Of a stretch of 24,624 bases of DNA, positions 21,728-24,624 are shown one piece after another. Position 1 is the stretch's first letter, and every line of letters starts with the position of its first letter. Origin of the DNA: Enterococcus_I eurekensis (GTDB lineage Bacteria; Bacillota; Bacilli; Lactobacillales; Enterococcaceae). The stretch is from NCBI RefSeq assembly GCF_042654605.1, contig NZ_JBHSGT010000003.1:1-24624 (forward strand), given 5' to 3'. A program made the position numbers and the translations under genes. The notes under the pieces are model-generated. The model saw only the letters and a list, made by a program, of their open reading frames with translations. It ran no database searches and was not told the DNA's origin.

Positions 21728-21778
21728 TAGCAATTAAAAATTGCAAGCTCACATATCTTTAGCAAATCTCAATTGCAA
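21728..21778 (-). promoter_or_regulatory. Degenerate inverted repeat upstream of XRE copy 2
   Basis: TAGCAATTAAAAATTGC and AGCAAATCTCAATTGCA correspond to the perfect repeat before copy 1 with several changes. It lies 48 bp before the ATG, the same position. Confidence 0.5.
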
Positions 21779-21807
21779 CGTTATTATATCAGTCTTTGCG
21801 ACTTAAT

Positions 21808-21847
21808 AAAAAAAAGGGTTTGTCATAATAAGACAAACCCTTTTTTT
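21808..21847. terminator. Intrinsic terminator, hairpin-family copy 5
   Basis: GGGTTTGTC (21816-21824) and GACAAACCC (21832-21840) with a 7-nt loop are flanked by an A-run and a T-run, so it works on both strands. Its end lies 15 bp before site D. Confidence 0.85.
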
Positions 21848-21855
21848 ATTTTAGG

Positions 21856-21883
21856 ATACACTATTTTACATAAAAACGTGTAT
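21856..21883 (+). repeat. 28-bp dif-like site D
   Basis: Left arm ATACACTATTT, centre TACATA, right arm AAAACGTGTAT. Spacing is exactly as in the other sites, but the left arm is closer to the complement of the usual right arm (ATACACGATTC), so the site is nearly symmetrical. Confidence 0.55.
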
Positions 21884-21886
21884 CGG

Positions 21887-21914
21887 GAATCCTGTTTTAA
21901 TAGGGTTCTTTTTT
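21887..21914 (+). terminator. Terminator after site D
   Basis: GAATCCT pairs with AGGGTTC (one wobble) followed by TTTTTT. Confidence 0.65.
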
Positions 21915-21928
21915 CACACCACCCTCCA

Positions 21929-21966
21929 ACACATGATTATATGGTATACTAAACAAAATCATGTAT
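21929..21966 (+). promoter_or_regulatory. Recombinase promoter framed by inverted site arms (E)
   Basis: The -10 TATACT (21945-21950) is preceded by TGG, an extended -10. It lies between ACACATGATTA (21929-21939) and AAATCATGTAT (21956-21966), inverted copies of the right arm of the dif-like sites, 16 bp apart. Binding of the recombinase here would block the promoter, suggesting autoregulation. Confidence 0.5.
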
Positions 21967-21994
21967 CACTTTTGTGAGAGGAGAGGGCTTTTAA

Positions 21995-22546
21995 ATGAGT
22001 TACAACGTCCAACCATTAAGAACGCGACAAGAAATAAACGACTTTTTATTCTGTTTAAGGCGCAATAAAAACGCAGATCGAGACGTTTTTCTGTTTTTGA
22101 TCGGCATTAATAGCGGTTTGCGCATGTCCGATATCGTTAAATTAAAGAAACAAGACCTGATTTCCTCAAAAAATCCCCGTATTGTCGAGAAAAAAACAGG
22201 CAAAACCCGAATTTTATATTTGAGTAGTCTGCAGGACTTAATCCAGGAGTACACGAAAGATCTGGCAGCAGATGATTATTTGTTTCCTAGCACCAAGGGT
22301 GGACATGTGGAAGTGAATACGGTCTATCAGATGTTTCAAAAGGTCGCTAAGCTCTTAGGAAGAGACGATATCGGGACGCACACGCTGCGGAAGACGTTTG
22401 GTTACCACTATTACAAGAAAACCAAAGACGTGGCTACACTGATGGAAATATTTGGTCATAGCAGCGAGAAAATCACGAAACGCTATATCGGTATCAATGA
22501 GGATGAAATCAGCGAAACATTGTTAAATTTTAGACTCGGATTTTAA
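21995..22546 (+). CDS. Small catalytic-only tyrosine recombinase
   Basis: The 183-residue protein consists only of the catalytic domain. The active-site set is complete: R43 in SGLRMSD, K67 in KKTGKTR, H129-x-x-R132 in THTLRK, H155 in FGHSSEK and nucleophile Y164 in KRYIG. Typical Xer and phage integrases are about 300-400 residues because of an N-terminal core-binding domain, missing here; FimB/FimE of about 200 residues are a known precedent for short enzymes that act on small sites. AGGAG precedes the ATG. It stands next to site D and is probably the enzyme that acts on the 28-bp sites (inference). Its stop is 3 bp from the convergent GIY-YIG gene. Confidence 0.88.
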   Translation: MSYNVQPLRTRQEINDFLFCLRRNKNADRDVFLFLIGINSGLRMSDIVKLKKQDLISSKNPRIVEKKTGKTRILYLSSLQDLIQEYTKDLAADDYLFPSTKGGHVEVNTVYQMFQKVAKLLGRDDIGTHTLRKTFGYHYYKKTKDVATLMEIFGHSSEKITKRYIGINEDEISETLLNFRLGF

Positions 22547-22549
22547 AAA

Positions 22550-24514
22550 TTAGTTTTTATTTGCAGAGCACTTTGGACAATATGTTCTAGCTAGTAAATG
22601 ATCACTTCTTATGTACCAAATATGCCCACATGTTCTACATAGAGCGGTTACTTTTTCTTTACTTGATATATAATTGGATACTTCAATACTACCATTAGAT
22701 TTGTTTTTAACTTTTTCTATATATCTTTCTGCTCTACTAATTTTAGGGTGTACTATACTTTTTTTTACTACTAACTTTGCTTTATTGGTAACTTTTTTGT
22801 TAGTAATACGCTGTTTTTTGATTTTTAAAAGTTTATTTGTCACTAATTTTGATACAAATTCATTCTGTAACTGTTTAGTTGTAAAACATTGTTTAAGGCA
22901 ATTATAAGATTCTGAAATAGAAATCTTGAACCTAGTGTCAACATTTATTAATTTTTCTATTTGATTTAAAACTAAATCTAACTCTAATAATTCATGCTGA
23001 GTTACAGTGTAATCATTTATCCCATGTTTATATTCAGCTAATGTTGATATGAAACTATTAGAAATATAGCCGTCGTCTATCATCGTTATAGTAAAAGGTT
23101 GACGTCTAAAAGCGTATGGATCATAAAAATTTTTTTCGATATAGTCTAAAAAAATTTTATTACTTGTTATTTTGCTTTTTATAAAACAGTCCTTATTTAA
23201 ACTGATTCCATCTTTATCAGTATAAGTATACGTAATATTTAAGATATCAGGCTGTTTTTCAATGTCTATACTTCTATTATTCGCATTGTTCGATATAAAA
23301 ATATTAATATAACACGTATTTTCTTTTTGGTAGTCTTCTAATAGTTGAATAGTTTTTTTTTGATAATTATCTTTTAATGGGAATCGTTTATATGTATTTT
23401 CAGGAAATATTTTTGTATATAGTTCTTTATTATTGATACTACGAAGTTTTTGAAACTTTTCACAAGCGTCCGTATATTCACTTTTGTAGTTTTCTTTTTT
23501 TACAAATGCCTTATATATATCTTCATCCCTAAAGGACTGTATTAAATTTGTCTCAAAATATCGTGGAAAGTAGTATTCGTTGAATGATTCTACTGAAATT
23601 ATTTGATCCTTATTTCGAGTTTGTATTTGTTTATAAACTTCATTATATATTTTTTTTATTTTGAAATCGTTTTCTAACTTTTCATTATAAAAAACTTCAA
23701 ATTGTTTTTCTGATTCCAGTTTAGTTTGCCTTAATTTTAGCATACTCTTCCTTGCCTTTAGTTGAGATCGCATACTGCGGTCCCCTAATTGCCTGCTTAG
23801 ATGTAATATTTTTTTTTCAATAGTTGTTATATCATTTTCAAGCCAACTAAAGTCCTCTAAAGCTAGTTTAAACGTATCTTTTATCTCTTTAGGCATAGCA
23901 TATAGATAATTAAAAGATGTATACCCATAGTTTTGATAAATTTTACAAGAATAAATATCATGGTTAACTACATCTAGATAATTAACTATATCTTTTTCAC
24001 TGTGTTTAGATTTAGTCATTTGTAAGTTTATCAAGTCTGTAAGTGAATTAAGTTGATTAAACCCAAAATAGCAGGAGTTAAATTCGTTTATGTATTTTTT
24101 TTCTTTAAAATCTAACTCTGATTCATCAGTTTGTTCTAATATAATCATATGAAAATCTTTTAGAGTCTTTTGATTTTCAACCATATACTTAAATATCTTA
24201 CTTGTTTTAAAATGACCATCATAAAAAGAAGTATTTTTCAAAAAAAAGTATTTTTTATATTCTTCATAGCTTAATCGATTTAAAGCGAGCAATTCAGTAT
24301 AGTGTTGTTTGTACCTTTTTTGTATATCTATTGATTTTCCGATGTATATTGGAAGAACTTCATTACTTTCAAATCCGTCGATATAGATCATATATATTCC
24401 AGTAGTTTTATTTTTTGAATTTTGAGTAACCTCATAACTACTACTTTTTAAAGATTCGATAATATCTATAATTTTTTCTTTAGTTTTTTTGAAAATGACT
24501 ATCCCTTTATCCAA
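22550..24514 (-). CDS. Large GIY-YIG nuclease-domain protein with C-terminal zinc ribbon
   Basis: The 654-residue protein opens with a GIY-YIG domain: TGIYMIYI (39-41 GIY), PIYIGKS (57-59 YIG), R67 and H71 in QKRYKQH, a glutamate in KEKKYINEF (about 138) and N153 in GFNQLN. A long helical middle follows (residues 160-560). The end is a basic stretch and a four-cysteine ribbon with LCRTCGHIW and YCPKC (about 627-645), of the kind seen in homing-type and DUF723 proteins. The start is TTG at 24514, GGGGG 7 nt upstream. All key nuclease residues seem present. It may be a homing, restriction or mobile-element nuclease; the family is not one I can name. Confidence 0.75.
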   Translation of the reverse strand: MDKGIVIFKKTKEKIIDIIESLKSSSYEVTQNSKNKTTGIYMIYIDGFESNEVLPIYIGKSIDIQKRYKQHYTELLALNRLSYEEYKKYFFLKNTSFYDGHFKTSKIFKYMVENQKTLKDFHMIILEQTDESELDFKEKKYINEFNSCYFGFNQLNSLTDLINLQMTKSKHSEKDIVNYLDVVNHDIYSCKIYQNYGYTSFNYLYAMPKEIKDTFKLALEDFSWLENDITTIEKKILHLSRQLGDRSMRSQLKARKSMLKLRQTKLESEKQFEVFYNEKLENDFKIKKIYNEVYKQIQTRNKDQIISVESFNEYYFPRYFETNLIQSFRDEDIYKAFVKKENYKSEYTDACEKFQKLRSINNKELYTKIFPENTYKRFPLKDNYQKKTIQLLEDYQKENTCYINIFISNNANNRSIDIEKQPDILNITYTYTDKDGISLNKDCFIKSKITSNKIFLDYIEKNFYDPYAFRRQPFTITMIDDGYISNSFISTLAEYKHGINDYTVTQHELLELDLVLNQIEKLINVDTRFKISISESYNCLKQCFTTKQLQNEFVSKLVTNKLLKIKKQRITNKKVTNKAKLVVKKSIVHPKISRAERYIEKVKNKSNGSIEVSNYISSKEKVTALCRTCGHIWYIRSDHLLARTYCPKCSANKN

Positions 24515-24624
24515 AATATTACCCCCTTTTTTAAATTATTAACTAGAAATTACTATCCTGAATAATTCATACCTTTTATAAAGGGCTAAATTTTATCAAT
24601 CATCTGTTTCATTTTATGGTCAAT
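24515..24624. other. AT-rich right edge
   Basis: The edge must contain the promoter of the GIY-YIG gene. No site can be assigned with confidence. Confidence 0.3.

Larger units (their letters stand above)
21681..21994. other. Intergenic region with operator, hairpin, site D and recombinase promoter
   Basis: This region holds the copy-2 operator (21728-21778), a strong hairpin (21816-21840), site D (21856-21883), a terminator (21887-21914) and the recombinase promoter with flanking arms (21929-21966). Confidence 0.6.

Noticed and set aside
10279..21883. CRISPR array or integron attC sites as explanation of the repeats
   Set aside because: Repeats are 1-4 kb apart with genes between them, so not CRISPR. 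The sites have an 11-6-11 dif geometry rather than the long imperfect stem of attC, and the recombinase lacks an integron-integrase insertion.
1..24624. tRNA, rRNA or a complete replication origin
   Set aside because: No tRNA cloverleaf, rRNA stretch, iteron array or intact Rep gene could be seen.

Overview
The window is AT-rich accessory DNA from a low-GC Gram-positive bacterium. Strong AGGAGG-type ribosome sites, occasional GTG and TTG starts, and Bce-type, PadR, LytTR/DUF3021, DUF2089 and DUF1129 proteins suggest a lactic-acid bacterium of the Enterococcaceae or Carnobacteriaceae, but the genus cannot be fixed from sequence alone. Two site-specific recombinases, many broken genes, a DnaD-like replication remnant and no housekeeping genes point to a plasmid or a plasmid-derived island.

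Left part (1-8100) is a mosaic of resistance genes. A possible transposase tail and an integrase-like N-terminal domain lie at the edge. Next comes a compact minus-strand operon of a TetR regulator, an EstT-type macrolide esterase and an Mph(B)-type macrolide 2'-phosphotransferase, with a perfect inverted repeat just upstream of the regulator. A wrecked bacitracin/peptide-resistance module follows: 5' ends of a Bce-type ATPase and sensor kinase fused tail to tail, beside an intact response regulator. Then come a dead VOC gene, an Lnu(B)/Lnu(G)-type lincosamide nucleotidyltransferase with what looks like a full transcription attenuator in its leader, and a serine resolvase. Together these cover macrolides and lincosamides.

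Middle and right part (8100-21700) is a run of small self-contained modules, mostly a regulator plus a membrane protein: LytTR/DUF3021, YdbS/YdbT (bacterial PH domains), XRE with a C-terminal membrane segment (two paralogous copies, about 12.7-13.1 kb and 21.3-21.7 kb), XRE/membrane protein, GNAT and Nudix, PadR/DUF1129, DUF2089/small membrane protein (tandemly duplicated), and a BcrAB-like ABC transporter. Several belong to families linked to peptide-antibiotic or bacteriocin stress.

The most unusual signal is a set of 28-bp sites with 11-bp arm, 6-bp centre and 11-bp arm, the architecture of Xer dif sites but with a different sequence. They lie at 10279, 14717, 16460, 17880 and 21856, with a decayed copy near 19186. 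They punctuate this module array, all read in the same direction, and most are followed within a few bases by an intrinsic terminator. Just beyond the last one is a 183-residue catalytic-only tyrosine recombinase whose promoter lies between inverted copies of one arm. I propose that this is a Gram-positive cassette-shuffling system comparable in logic to pdif modules. It is inference from sequence and needs testing. The two sites around the PadR/DUF1129 module have identical centres, so that module is the best candidate for excision.

The right end (22550-24514) is a 654-residue GIY-YIG nuclease with a C-terminal zinc ribbon, convergent with the recombinase and of unknown role.
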